DNA of 6,136 bases from the NCBI GenBank assembly GCA_017959195.1, contig JAGDBE010000162.1, positions 1 through 6,136 on the forward strand. Reading direction: 5' to 3'. Position 1 is the first letter of the stretch. Each line of letters starts with the position of its first letter. The notes under the pieces are model-generated. The model was given only the letters and a program-made list of their open reading frames with translations. It was not told the origin of the DNA and did no database searches. A program made the position numbers and the translations under genes. This document shows positions 1-5,547 of the stretch, piece after piece. This stretch comes from Clostridia bacterium. Its GTDB lineage: Bacteria; Bacillota; Clostridia; Oscillospirales; CAG-382.

Positions 1-962
1 GAGCCCCATTCGATATTAAGCTTTTCGCCCTTTATATCCTCTATCTTATCGAGTTTTTCGCGCTCTTTTATCTCCATGAGCTTTGCTTTTAGCATCTTCA
101 TGCAGGTTTCCTTGTTCTGAAGCTGGCTTCTCTCGGTCTGACAGCCCACGACGATGCCCGTCGGCTTATGGATAATTCTTACCGCCGAGTCGGTCTTGTT
201 TATGTGCTGACCGCCCGCGCCGCTCGCTCTGTGGGTTTCTATCTCGATGTCCTCGTCCCTTATTTCTATCGCGCTGTCGTCCTGCAGCTCGGGCATGACT
301 TCGACTGACGCGAACGACGTATGCCGTCTTCCCGACGCGTCAAACGGGGACACGCGCACGAGCCGGTGCACGCCGCCCTCGCTCTTTAAATAGCCGTAGG
401 CGTAGTCGCCGGAAATGAGTATCGTCGCGCTCTTTATTCCCGCCTCGTCGCCGTCGAGGTAGTCGAGCAGTTTTACCTTGAATTTATGCTTTTCGGCGTA
501 TCTGCAATACATTCTGTAAAGCATTTCCGCCCAGTCCTGCGCCTCGGTGCCGCCCGCGCCCGGATGAATCGCGAGAATGCAGTTGTTTTTATCGAATTCG
601 CCCGAAAGCAGCGCTTCTATTCTCTGCGTTTCGTAGCTCTTTTCAATTCTGTTAAGCTCATTTATTACTTCGTCGGTAAAGCTTGAGGTGTCTTCCTCTA
701 TCGCCATGTCGACGAGTTCTTTCAACGCCTCCAAACTCTCGGCGAGCTCGTTATACTTCGCCACCGTCGCCTTTGCCGAATTGAGTTCCGACATGACCTT
801 CTGCGCGTCGTCGCGCGTCCAGAAATTGCCCTCGCAGGTTACGTCCTCGAGTTCCTTTGCCTTTTCGGTAAGTTTCTCTATGCCGAGCGCGGATTTGAGT
901 TCCTTTACGTCGGAAAACAGTCCCGCTATTTTTTGTTTCGCTTCTTCAAGTTCTACGATCAT
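1..962 (-). CDS. prfB: Peptide chain release factor 2 (RF2), 3' end cut by window edge
   Basis: Recognises UGA and UAA stop codons in the ribosomal A site and triggers hydrolysis of the peptidyl-tRNA ester; cytoplasmic. The 320 codons present read without interruption. Residues 1-110 are the helical N-terminal domain. The stop-codon recognition motif SPF is at 205-207, which separates RF2 from RF1 (PxT), inside a segment LVRVSPFDASGRRHTSF. The catalytic GGQ is at 250-252 in RASGAGGQHINKTDSAVRI. Both motifs sit at the same residue numbers as in E. coli RF2, so the ATG at 962 is well supported; an AGGGAG ribosome site (973-978) lies 10 bp upstream. RF2 is usually about 365 residues, so roughly 45 C-terminal residues lie beyond the left edge. 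Most bacteria have an in-frame UGA near codon 26 that forces a +1 autoregulatory frameshift; here codons 25-27 read Ala-Leu-Gly (GCG CTC GGC) and no frameshift is needed. It starts 32 bp after mnmE and is probably cotranscribed with it. Confidence 0.97.
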   Translation of the reverse strand, partial: MIVELEEAKQKIAGLFSDVKELKSALGIEKLTEKAKELEDVTCEGNFWTRDDAQKVMSELNSAKATVAKYNELAESLEALKELVDMAIEEDTSSFTDEVINELNRIEKSYETQRIEALLSGEFDKNNCILAIHPGAGGTEAQDWAEMLYRMYCRYAEKHKFKVKLLDYLDGDEAGIKSATILISGDYAYGYLKSEGGVHRLVRVSPFDASGRRHTSFASVEVMPELQDDSAIEIRDEDIEIETHRASGAGGQHINKTDSAVRIIHKPTGIVVGCQTERSQLQNKETCMKMLKAKLMEIKEREKLDKIEDIKGEKLNIEWG

Positions 963-972
963 ACGATATTTT

Positions 973-978
973 CTCCCT
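973..978 (-). promoter_or_regulatory. Ribosome binding site of prfB
   Basis: AGGGAG on the minus strand, 10 bp before the prfB ATG at 962. It supports this start and lies in the 32-bp gap after the mnmE stop, so prfB can be initiated independently of mnmE translation. Confidence 0.7.
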
Positions 979-994
979 GAAATAATTTATAAAA

Positions 995-2386
995 TCATTT
1001 TCCCACGCAGAAGTGGGAAAAAATGCTGTCAACCACCGCTTCCGACACCTGTCTGCCGTCGGCTTCGCACAAAAACGAGAGCGCCTGCTCAAGATCGAGT
1101 CCCGAAACGTCGCGCGTGAGCGTTTCAAGCGCGGTTTTCGCTCTGTCTACGGCTTCTTTTGCCGAGCTTACCGCCGCGTACTGTCTTGCGTTTGTGAGCA
1201 CGCAGCCGCTTTCGAGTTCCTCTTTCGATACGTTGTAAAGCGATGCAACTTCCTTTTCGACGTCGTCTTTTCCCTCGTTTTTTTCGGCGGAAACGACGCA
1301 GATTCTGTCAAGTCCGAGTGATTTGAAAAATTCCTTCATTTTTTCGGTATCGCCTTCATTTACGGCGATATCCGATTTATTGAGTATCACGATTACGTTT
1401 TTATCGGGCGACGCGATTTCCTTTGCAAATTCTTTATCTTCGTCTGAAAGTTCCTTTGAGACGTCGAAGAGCGCAAAGACGAGTTCGCAGTCTTCAAGCG
1501 CCTCTTTTGAGCGCTCAACGCCGATTTTTTCTATTTTATCCTCGGTTTTTCTTATGCCTGCCGTATCGGAAACGAGAAGTTTTACGTCGCCGAGCATTAA
1601 GCTTTCGCTGATGACGTCCCTCGTCGTTCCCGCAATTTCGGTAACTATTGCTCTGTCATAGCCCGAAAGCATATTGAAAAACGTGGATTTTCCCGTATTG
1701 GGAAGTCCCGCGATTACGGTTTTTATGCCTTTTGTAACGGCAAGTCCCGAAGAATAGGTACTTTTAAGCGTTTCGAGTTTCTTTCCGATATTTTCGAGTT
1801 TTTCCTTAATTTCCTCGTCGGAAAGGTCGCTCATATCCTCGTCGGGATAGTCGATATAGGCGTAAACCGACGCGAGAATAAGCGTTATTTCGTCGGAAAT
1901 TTTACGAATGCTTCTTCCGAGTCCGCCGTCAAGTTTTGCACCCGAAAGTTTGAGCGCCGGCATGCTCTCGGCATCGAGCAGTTCCGCCACCGCTTCCGCC
2001 TGCGTCAAATCGAGTTTTCCGTTTACAAACGCCCTTTTGGTAAATTCTCCGGCAAGCGCGGGTTTTGCGCCCGCCGCAAAGAGCTGCGCCAGAATTGCCG
2101 ACACGCCGACGGGGCTTCCGTGGCAGCTTATTTCAACGGTATTTTCCCCTGTATACGAGTGCGGTGCGTAAAAGCAAACCGCGATTCCCGTATCTATTTT
2201 TTCGTTGTCCGTCGACCGTATTTCGCCGTAAACGGCTTTATTTGCGGGGATTTCCGAAAGTTTTTTCCCGTTTGCGGGGAAAAAGACCTTTGAGGCGATC
2301 TCAAACGCGTCGTCTCCCGACAGTCTTATAACCGAAATTCCCGCTTTTCCGTGCGCGCTCGACAGAGCGCAGCAGGTATGTGTCAA
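995..2386 (-). CDS. mnmE: tRNA uridine-5-carboxymethylaminomethyl modification GTPase MnmE (TrmE)
   Basis: With MnmG it installs the (carboxymethyl)aminomethyl group on U34 of tRNAs reading split codon boxes, using 5,10-methylene-THF and GTP; cytoplasmic. At 463 residues it is full length for the family. Residues 1-118 are the TrmE N-terminal tetrahydrofolate-binding domain (HGKAGISVIRLSG at 12-24, then AGEFTKRAFVNGKLDLTQAEA). A central helical domain is split by the G domain: P-loop GLPNTGKST 227-235, G2 GTTRD 253-257, G3 DTAG 274-277, G4 NKSD 336-339, G5 SAEK 366-369. The C-terminus is FCVGK (459-463), the family's C-[ILV]-G-K motif with catalytic Cys460. The start is TTG at 2386: an AGGGGG site 8 bp upstream and the alignment of residue 2 onward with other MnmE N-termini support it, and no in-frame ATG is near. 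It lies 18 bp after the topoisomerase gene. The usual neighbour mnmG is absent, and this is not the common Firmicutes yidC-jag-mnmE-mnmG order near oriC. Confidence 0.98.
   Translation of the reverse strand: MTHTCCALSSAHGKAGISVIRLSGDDAFEIASKVFFPANGKKLSEIPANKAVYGEIRSTDNEKIDTGIAVCFYAPHSYTGENTVEISCHGSPVGVSAILAQLFAAGAKPALAGEFTKRAFVNGKLDLTQAEAVAELLDAESMPALKLSGAKLDGGLGRSIRKISDEITLILASVYAYIDYPDEDMSDLSDEEIKEKLENIGKKLETLKSTYSSGLAVTKGIKTVIAGLPNTGKSTFFNMLSGYDRAIVTEIAGTTRDVISESLMLGDVKLLVSDTAGIRKTEDKIEKIGVERSKEALEDCELVFALFDVSKELSDEDKEFAKEIASPDKNVIVILNKSDIAVNEGDTEKMKEFFKSLGLDRICVVSAEKNEGKDDVEKEVASLYNVSKEELESGCVLTNARQYAAVSSAKEAVDRAKTALETLTRDVSGLDLEQALSFLCEADGRQVSEAVVDSIFSHFCVGK
998..1021 (-). terminator. 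Perfect 9-bp hairpin over the end of mnmE; possible attenuator or leaky terminator
   Basis: On the minus strand the arms TTTTCCCAC and GTGGGAAAA pair perfectly around the 6-nt loop TTCTGC. The stem covers the codons for the final FSHFCVGK and ends against the TGA stop at 995-997. It is followed by TGATTTTATAAATTATTT, which is T-rich but interrupted, so a strong intrinsic terminator is not convincing. Partial termination, 3'-end stabilisation or slowing of ribosomes before prfB are possible roles. The protein motif encoded is conserved, so the repeat may be partly fortuitous. Confidence 0.4.
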
Positions 2387-2394
2387 GACTTTAT

Positions 2395-2400
2395 CCCCCT
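2395..2400 (-). promoter_or_regulatory. Ribosome binding site that fixes the TTG start of mnmE
   Basis: AGGGGG on the minus strand, 8 bp before the TTG at 2386 and just after the topoisomerase stop (2405-2407). With no usable ATG or GTG close by, this site decides the non-ATG start. Confidence 0.75.
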
Positions 2401-2404
2401 TTTA

Positions 2405-4546
2405 TCACACGTCGGCAAAGTCGATATATTTTGCGCCGTTTGCCGCAATATACTCTTTTCTTGCGTTTATATCGTCGCCGAGCAGGGTGTTGAACATTAT
2501 GAACGTTGCGTTTTCGTCCTCGGGAAGTATCCTTATGAGCCTTCTCGTCGCGGGATTCATGGTAGTTTTGCTCATCATGTCGGCCTCGTTTTCGCCGAGT
2601 CCCTTGGAACGCATTATCCTATACTTTTCGCCGCCGATTTTACTCAAAATTTCCGCTTTTTCACGCTCGTTGTAAGCAAACTGCGTGCCGAATTTTTTCG
2701 ATTCTATCTCATACAGCGGCGATTCCGCGATATACACCTTTCCCTCTCGTATGAGCGTCGGGAGAAGTCTGTAAAACATGGTCAGAATAAGGGTTCTTAT
2801 CTGATATCCGTCCTCGTCGGCGTCGGTGCAGATGATTATCTTGTTCCATTTGAGCGAATTCATGTCAAACTGCGTGAGATTCTTGCTCTTTCCCTTTGAG
2901 GTGCCGAGTTCCACGCCGCAGCCGATTACTTTTAACAAATCGACGATTATATCGCTCTTGAAAATCTTATCGTAGCTGCTCTTTAAGCAGTTGAGCGTTT
3001 TTCCTCTGACGGGGATTGCCGCCTGAAATTCGGGGTTCCTCGCTTGCTTTACGGATCCGAGCGCGCTGTCGCCCTCGACTATATAGAGCTCCCTTTTGGA
3101 CGCGTCTTTCGAGCGGCAGTTTACGAATTTTTCGACTCGGTTTACGATATCTATGCTCTTTTCGAGCTTTTTCTTTATATTTATTCTTGCGCTTTCGGCG
3201 TTCTCTCTGCTCCTTTTATTTATGAGCACCTGGGACGCCGCTTTTTCCGCCTGTTTGGGATTTTCTGCGAAAAACGCCTCGAGCGAGCGGTAGAAAAATT
3301 CCGTCATCGCTTCCGCGATAAACGTATTGGTTATCGCCTTTTTGGTCTGGTTTTCGTAGCTCGTTCTCGTGGAATGGGAGTTTACTATGAAAATCAGGCA
3401 GTCCTCGACGTCGGCAAACGATATTTTGCTCTCGTTTTTGGAATACTTGTTATTATTTTTCAGGTAGTTGTCGAACGCCTTTACAAACGCGCTTCTCGTC
3501 GCCTTATCGGGCGAGCCGCCGTATTCGAGAAAGCTTGAATTATGGTAATACTCGATTTTATTAATCAGATTCGAAAAGCAGAACACCATCTCGATTTTCA
3601 GCTTATAGTCGTTCATATCGTTGCGGTCTCTGCCCCGGCACTCGGTCTTGAAATATGCGGGCTTTGTCAGCGCATACGTCCTCGATTCGCCGTCGGTCTC
3701 GTATTCGGAATTTTCTTCGGATTCCGTGTTTTCCCCGGTTTCTTCCGTTTCTTTCTCTGTATCTTCGGTTTCTGTTTCCGCTTCCCCGTCGGGTTCCTCG
3801 TCCTTTGAAAGCATATAGTTTCCGTCAACGCTGATAAGCTCGTTTACGTAGTCGACAATTCCGTTTTTATAAAGGTATTCGGAATTTTTATGCGTTCCGT
3901 CGGCGCACTCGTAATCAAGCGTCAGCGTCAGTCCCGCGTTTGCGACCGCCTGCTTCTTTATAACTTCGTCAAAGTACTCGAACGGCATGCTTATATCGGT
4001 GAAAACCTCTATATCGGGCTTCCATTCGATTACCGTTCCCGTTTTCCTCTTTACCGGGTCCTCCTTAACAAGATCCGTTACGGGAAATCCCTTTTTGAAG
4101 CTTATGGAATATTTACAGTCCTTCGTGTAGCTCACGACGTTCATATATTCCGACGAAAACTGCGTTGCGCATGCGCCGAGTCCGTTAAGTCCCAGCGAGT
4201 ATTCGTAAACGTTTCCCGTCTCGTTATCGTATTTTCCGCCGGCGTACATCTCGCAGAAAACGAGCTCCCAGTTGAATCTCTGTTCCTTTTCGTTCCAGTC
4301 GAGAGGGATTCCTCTTCCGCAGTCCTCGACCACTATCGAGAAATCTTTTCTTACTTTTACGTCTATTTTATTTCCGAAGCCTTCCCTCGCTTCGTCAACG
4401 GAGTTTGCAAGTATTTCGAAAAACGAGTGCTCGCAGCCCTCAAGACCGTCGGAGCCGAAAATTACCGCGGGCCTCAGTCTTACTTTATCCGGGCCCTTGA
4501 GCATTGAAATACTGTTGTTATCATAACTGCTCTGCTGTTTTGCCAT
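2405..4546 (-). CDS. Divergent type IIA DNA topoisomerase ATPase/TOPRIM subunit (GyrB/ParE-like)
   Basis: 713 residues from the ATG at 4546, chosen because AAGGAG lies 7 bp upstream; a longer frame beginning with TTG at 4570 would place that site inside the gene. Together with a GyrA/ParC-type subunit such proteins pass duplexes using ATP. GHKL ATPase domain: E44, N48 and D51 in FFEILANSVDEA, DCGRGIP 75-81, AGGKYDNET from 102, GLNGLGA 119-125 (usually GLHGVGA), and a GT at 170-171. Transducer domain: QTK 400-402 with the ATP-sensing Lys402. TOPRIM: EGDSA 491-495, PVRGK 512-516, D575 and D577 in DADEDG (usually DADVDG), KGLGE 648-652, and the tail TTMNPATRRLIRI with LLGDDINARKEYI. All catalytic and metal residues are present, so it should be active. 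It is longer than ParE (~630-650) mainly because of an acidic stretch at about 248-288. The sequence is clearly off the canonical GyrB and ParE consensus, so I give no symbol. No A subunit is adjacent: the next gene downstream is mnmE and the upstream neighbour is divergent. Confidence 0.93.
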   Translation of the reverse strand: MAKQQSSYDNNSISMLKGPDKVRLRPAVIFGSDGLEGCEHSFFEILANSVDEAREGFGNKIDVKVRKDFSIVVEDCGRGIPLDWNEKEQRFNWELVFCEMYAGGKYDNETGNVYEYSLGLNGLGACATQFSSEYMNVVSYTKDCKYSISFKKGFPVTDLVKEDPVKRKTGTVIEWKPDIEVFTDISMPFEYFDEVIKKQAVANAGLTLTLDYECADGTHKNSEYLYKNGIVDYVNELISVDGNYMLSKDEEPDGEAETETEDTEKETEETGENTESEENSEYETDGESRTYALTKPAYFKTECRGRDRNDMNDYKLKIEMVFCFSNLINKIEYYHNSSFLEYGGSPDKATRSAFVKAFDNYLKNNNKYSKNESKISFADVEDCLIFIVNSHSTRTSYENQTKKAITNTFIAEAMTEFFYRSLEAFFAENPKQAEKAASQVLINKRSRENAESARINIKKKLEKSIDIVNRVEKFVNCRSKDASKRELYIVEGDSALGSVKQARNPEFQAAIPVRGKTLNCLKSSYDKIFKSDIIVDLLKVIGCGVELGTSKGKSKNLTQFDMNSLKWNKIIICTDADEDGYQIRTLILTMFYRLLPTLIREGKVYIAESPLYEIESKKFGTQFAYNEREKAEILSKIGGEKYRIMRSKGLGENEADMMSKTTMNPATRRLIRILPEDENATFIMFNTLLGDDINARKEYIAANGAKYIDFADV
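3683..3805 (-). other. Acidic low-complexity insert in the topoisomerase B subunit
   Basis: Residues about 248-288 of the 713-residue protein are almost only Glu, Asp, Thr, Ser and Gly, with repeated ET/TE units (ETETEDTEKETEETGEN) from repeated GAA-ACN-GAA-like codons. It lies between the GHKL ATPase core and the transducer domain, where canonical GyrB/ParE have no such tract. It is probably disordered; an acidic tract may act as a DNA mimic or interaction surface, which is inference. Confidence 0.85.
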
Positions 4547-4553
4547 CTCGCAT

Positions 4554-4559
4554 CTCCTT
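4554..4559 (-). promoter_or_regulatory. Ribosome binding site that fixes the topoisomerase start
   Basis: AAGGAG (context TAAGGAGAT) on the minus strand, 7 bp before the ATG at 4546. It rules out the upstream in-frame TTG at 4570 as the start. Confidence 0.85.
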
Positions 4560-4598
4560 AAAAAATCCAATAATCCTCAATTTTAAGTTTCCTATGAT

Positions 4599-4627
4599 AT
4601 TTTAGCATAAAACGCAATCTTTGTCAA
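4599..4627 (-). promoter_or_regulatory. Sigma-A promoter for the topoisomerase-mnmE-prfB unit
   Basis: On the minus strand a perfect -35 TTGACA (4622-4627) and a -10 TAAAAT (4599-4604) are separated by exactly 17 bp. Transcription would begin near 4592, giving a leader of about 46 nt before the ATG at 4546. No other promoter is evident upstream of mnmE or prfB, whose gaps are only 18 and 32 bp, so this is probably the main promoter of the three genes. Confidence 0.8.
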
Positions 4628-4635
4628 TTATCGCG

Positions 4636-4664
4636 CCGCGTGCGCGCAAAAAAATGCGACGCGG
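4636..4664. repeat. GC-rich imperfect inverted repeat between the divergent promoters
   Basis: CCGCGT (4636-4641) pairs with ACGCGG (4659-4664), and CGCA (4645-4648) with TGCG (4655-4658), leaving a 3-nt bulge GCG and a loop of six A. It is a GC-rich island in otherwise AT-rich DNA, placed between the two outward-facing -35 boxes. It lies upstream of both predicted transcription starts, so an RNA terminator for this pair is unlikely; an operator or cruciform-prone DNA element is possible. It has no U-tract on either strand. Confidence 0.45.
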
Positions 4665-4690
4665 AATTTGTAAAGTTATCTTTGAATCTA

Positions 4691-4718
4691 TTGACAAAAA
4701 TTTCGTACGGTATATAAT
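4691..4718 (+). promoter_or_regulatory. Sigma-A promoter for the leader ORF and TIM-SIS genes
   Basis: A perfect -35 TTGACA (4691-4696) and a perfect -10 TATAAT (4713-4718) are 16 bp apart, one short of the optimum. A CGTACG palindrome (4704-4709) sits in the spacer. The transcription start would fall near 4724-4726, that is, at the Shine-Dalgarno of the small ORF that follows. This is the only good plus-strand promoter before the isomerase genes. Confidence 0.82.
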
Positions 4719-4724
4719 ATTTTC

Positions 4725-4730
4725 AGGAGG
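4725..4730 (+). promoter_or_regulatory. Consensus ribosome binding site of the 14-codon leader ORF
   Basis: AGGAGG with a 6-bp spacer to the ATG at 4737, the strongest such site in the window. It begins 7 bp after the -10 box, so the mRNA would start at or within it, an unusually short leader. Confidence 0.65.
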
Positions 4731-4736
4731 TCTTTT

Positions 4737-4781
4737 ATGAAAATAAAGGTATTATATATAATTATTGCCGTTTTTTCGTAA
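4737..4781 (+). CDS. 14-residue hydrophobic leader peptide or remnant ORF
   Basis: The frame reads MKIKVLYIIIAVFS and then TAA. It is preceded by a consensus AGGAGG and a near-consensus promoter, which is why I list it despite its length. Two Lys followed by a run of hydrophobic residues with three Ile in a row resemble the start of a signal peptide or a single short membrane helix. It ends 56 bp before the TIM start and is not in frame with it. It could be a regulatory leader, a small membrane peptide, or the stub of a secreted-protein gene whose body was deleted. No known leader family is recognised. Confidence 0.4.
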   Translation: MKIKVLYIIIAVFS

Positions 4782-4800
4782 AAAGACGCTCTGTTTTTTT
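4780..4800 (+). promoter_or_regulatory. Weak AT-rich hairpin ending in a T run after the leader ORF
   Basis: AAAAAGA can pair with TCT-G-TTTT around the loop CGC with one bulged G, and the 3' side runs into seven T. The stem is almost all A:T and its T run is part of the pairing, so it is a poor terminator. It is noted because it sits between a leader ORF and the gene it precedes, where an attenuator would lie. Confidence 0.2.
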
Positions 4801-4805
4801 ATAAA

Positions 4806-4818
4806 GTGAAAAAATCAC
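4806..4818. repeat. Short inverted repeat GTGA-N5-TCAC before the TIM gene
   Basis: GTGA (4806-4809) and TCAC (4815-4818) flank five A, 19 bp before the ATG at 4838. The arms resemble CRP/FNR-type half sites, but the spacer is 5, not 6, and it lies downstream of the promoter, so only a roadblock repressor site would fit. A match of this length can arise by chance. Confidence 0.2.
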
Positions 4819-4837
4819 ACCGGAACGGAGAAAAAAC

Positions 4838-5539
4838 ATGTTAAAAAACGTAAGATTGAAACCGCCCTTTTTTGAAATAGGCCCAAAAGCCTATCTTTAC
4901 GGCGAAGAAATGCTCAAACTTGCAAAGGTTATCGACAAAACCGCGATGAAATACGACGTGGACGTCATGGTAACCCCGCAGTACACCGATATAAAGCTGC
5001 TTGCGGACAACACCGAAAGAATCTGGGTATTCGCTCAGCACATGGACTGCCTGTATCCCGGAAGGGGCTTGGGCAGCGTGCTTCCCGAAGCGGTTAAGGC
5101 GGCGGGTGCGAAGGGCGTTATGCTCAACCACGCGGAGAAGCCGATTTCACTTGAAACGATAGAAAAAACGATACGCCGCGCAGAAGAAAACGAGCTTTTG
5201 ACCATAGTCTGCGCAAACACCGTCGAAGACGTAAAGACCATTGCGAAAATGTCGCCGGACATGATCGTCGCGGAGCCCACGGAGCTTATCGGAACGGGCA
5301 CGACGAGCGACTCCAACTACGTTATCGAAACGATAAGGACGGTAAGGGAGATAAATCCCGACATCATGGTGCTTCAGGGTGCGGGAATCTCAAACGGAAA
5401 AGACGTTTACGACACGATAAAGCTCGGCGCCGAAGCTACCGGCACGACGAGCGGTATAATGAAGTCGGACAGGCCGTACGAAATGGTTGAGGAAATGCTT
5501 TACAACCTCAGAAAAGCCTGGGACGAGCTTCATCCTTGA
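4838..5539 (+). CDS. Archaeal-type triosephosphate isomerase family protein
   Basis: 233 residues, the short length of archaeal TIM; canonical bacterial TpiA is about 250. The catalytic triad of the TIM fold is present: Lys17 (GPKAYLYG), His98 (VMLNHAE) and Glu146 in AEPTELIGTG (146-154), which follows the archaeal EPPELIGTG pattern and not the bacterial YEPVWAIGTG. Phosphate-binding GAGIS is at 181-185, and VTPQYTDIKLLA (45-56) and AQHMD (66-70) match archaeal-like positions. The family interconverts aldose and ketose phosphates through an enediol: dihydroxyacetone phosphate/glyceraldehyde 3-phosphate, or tetrulose phosphates in the EryH-like branch. The ATG has an ACGGAG site 7 bp upstream. 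It is followed 8 bp later by a SIS sugar isomerase, so a role in a specific sugar or polyol pathway is more likely than housekeeping glycolysis. The first 12 residues are unlike the standard TIM N-terminus, and the segment after GAGIS (TGTTSGIMKS) differs from the archaeal LLASGV. The exact substrate is not known. Confidence 0.88.
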   Translation: MLKNVRLKPPFFEIGPKAYLYGEEMLKLAKVIDKTAMKYDVDVMVTPQYTDIKLLADNTERIWVFAQHMDCLYPGRGLGSVLPEAVKAAGAKGVMLNHAEKPISLETIEKTIRRAEENELLTIVCANTVEDVKTIAKMSPDMIVAEPTELIGTGTTSDSNYVIETIRTVREINPDIMVLQGAGISNGKDVYDTIKLGAEATGTTSGIMKSDRPYEMVEEMLYNLRKAWDELHP

Positions 5540-5547
5540 GGTGCTTT

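Noticed and set aside
688..1119. Plus-strand frame of 143 codons rich in Ser, opposite the prfB N-terminus and mnmE end
   Set aside because: Its Ser/Ala/Phe-rich composition is the complement of Glu/Lys-rich coding sequence, and it crosses two real genes.
3890..4507. Long open frame of about 205 codons on the plus strand opposite the topoisomerase gene
   Set aside because: It is antisense to conserved GHKL motifs, its Arg/Phe/Val-rich product matches no family I know, and it has no convincing ribosome site; it is a shadow of the coding strand.
4547..4570. Upstream TTG start adding eight residues to the topoisomerase
   Set aside because: The AAGGAG site at 4554-4559 would lie inside the gene, while it is ideally spaced for the ATG at 4546.
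4636..4664. GC-rich inverted repeat as an intrinsic terminator
   Set aside because: Neither strand has a T run after the stem, and it lies upstream of both predicted transcription starts.
4757..4762. A second TATAAT on the plus strand within the leader ORF
   Set aside because: No -35-like hexamer or extended -10 lies at the right distance; it is probably a chance match in AT-rich sequence.
4724..4837. Riboswitch or T-box in the TIM leader
   Set aside because: The leader is only about 110 nt and AT-rich, with no stable multi-stem fold or recognisable conserved core.
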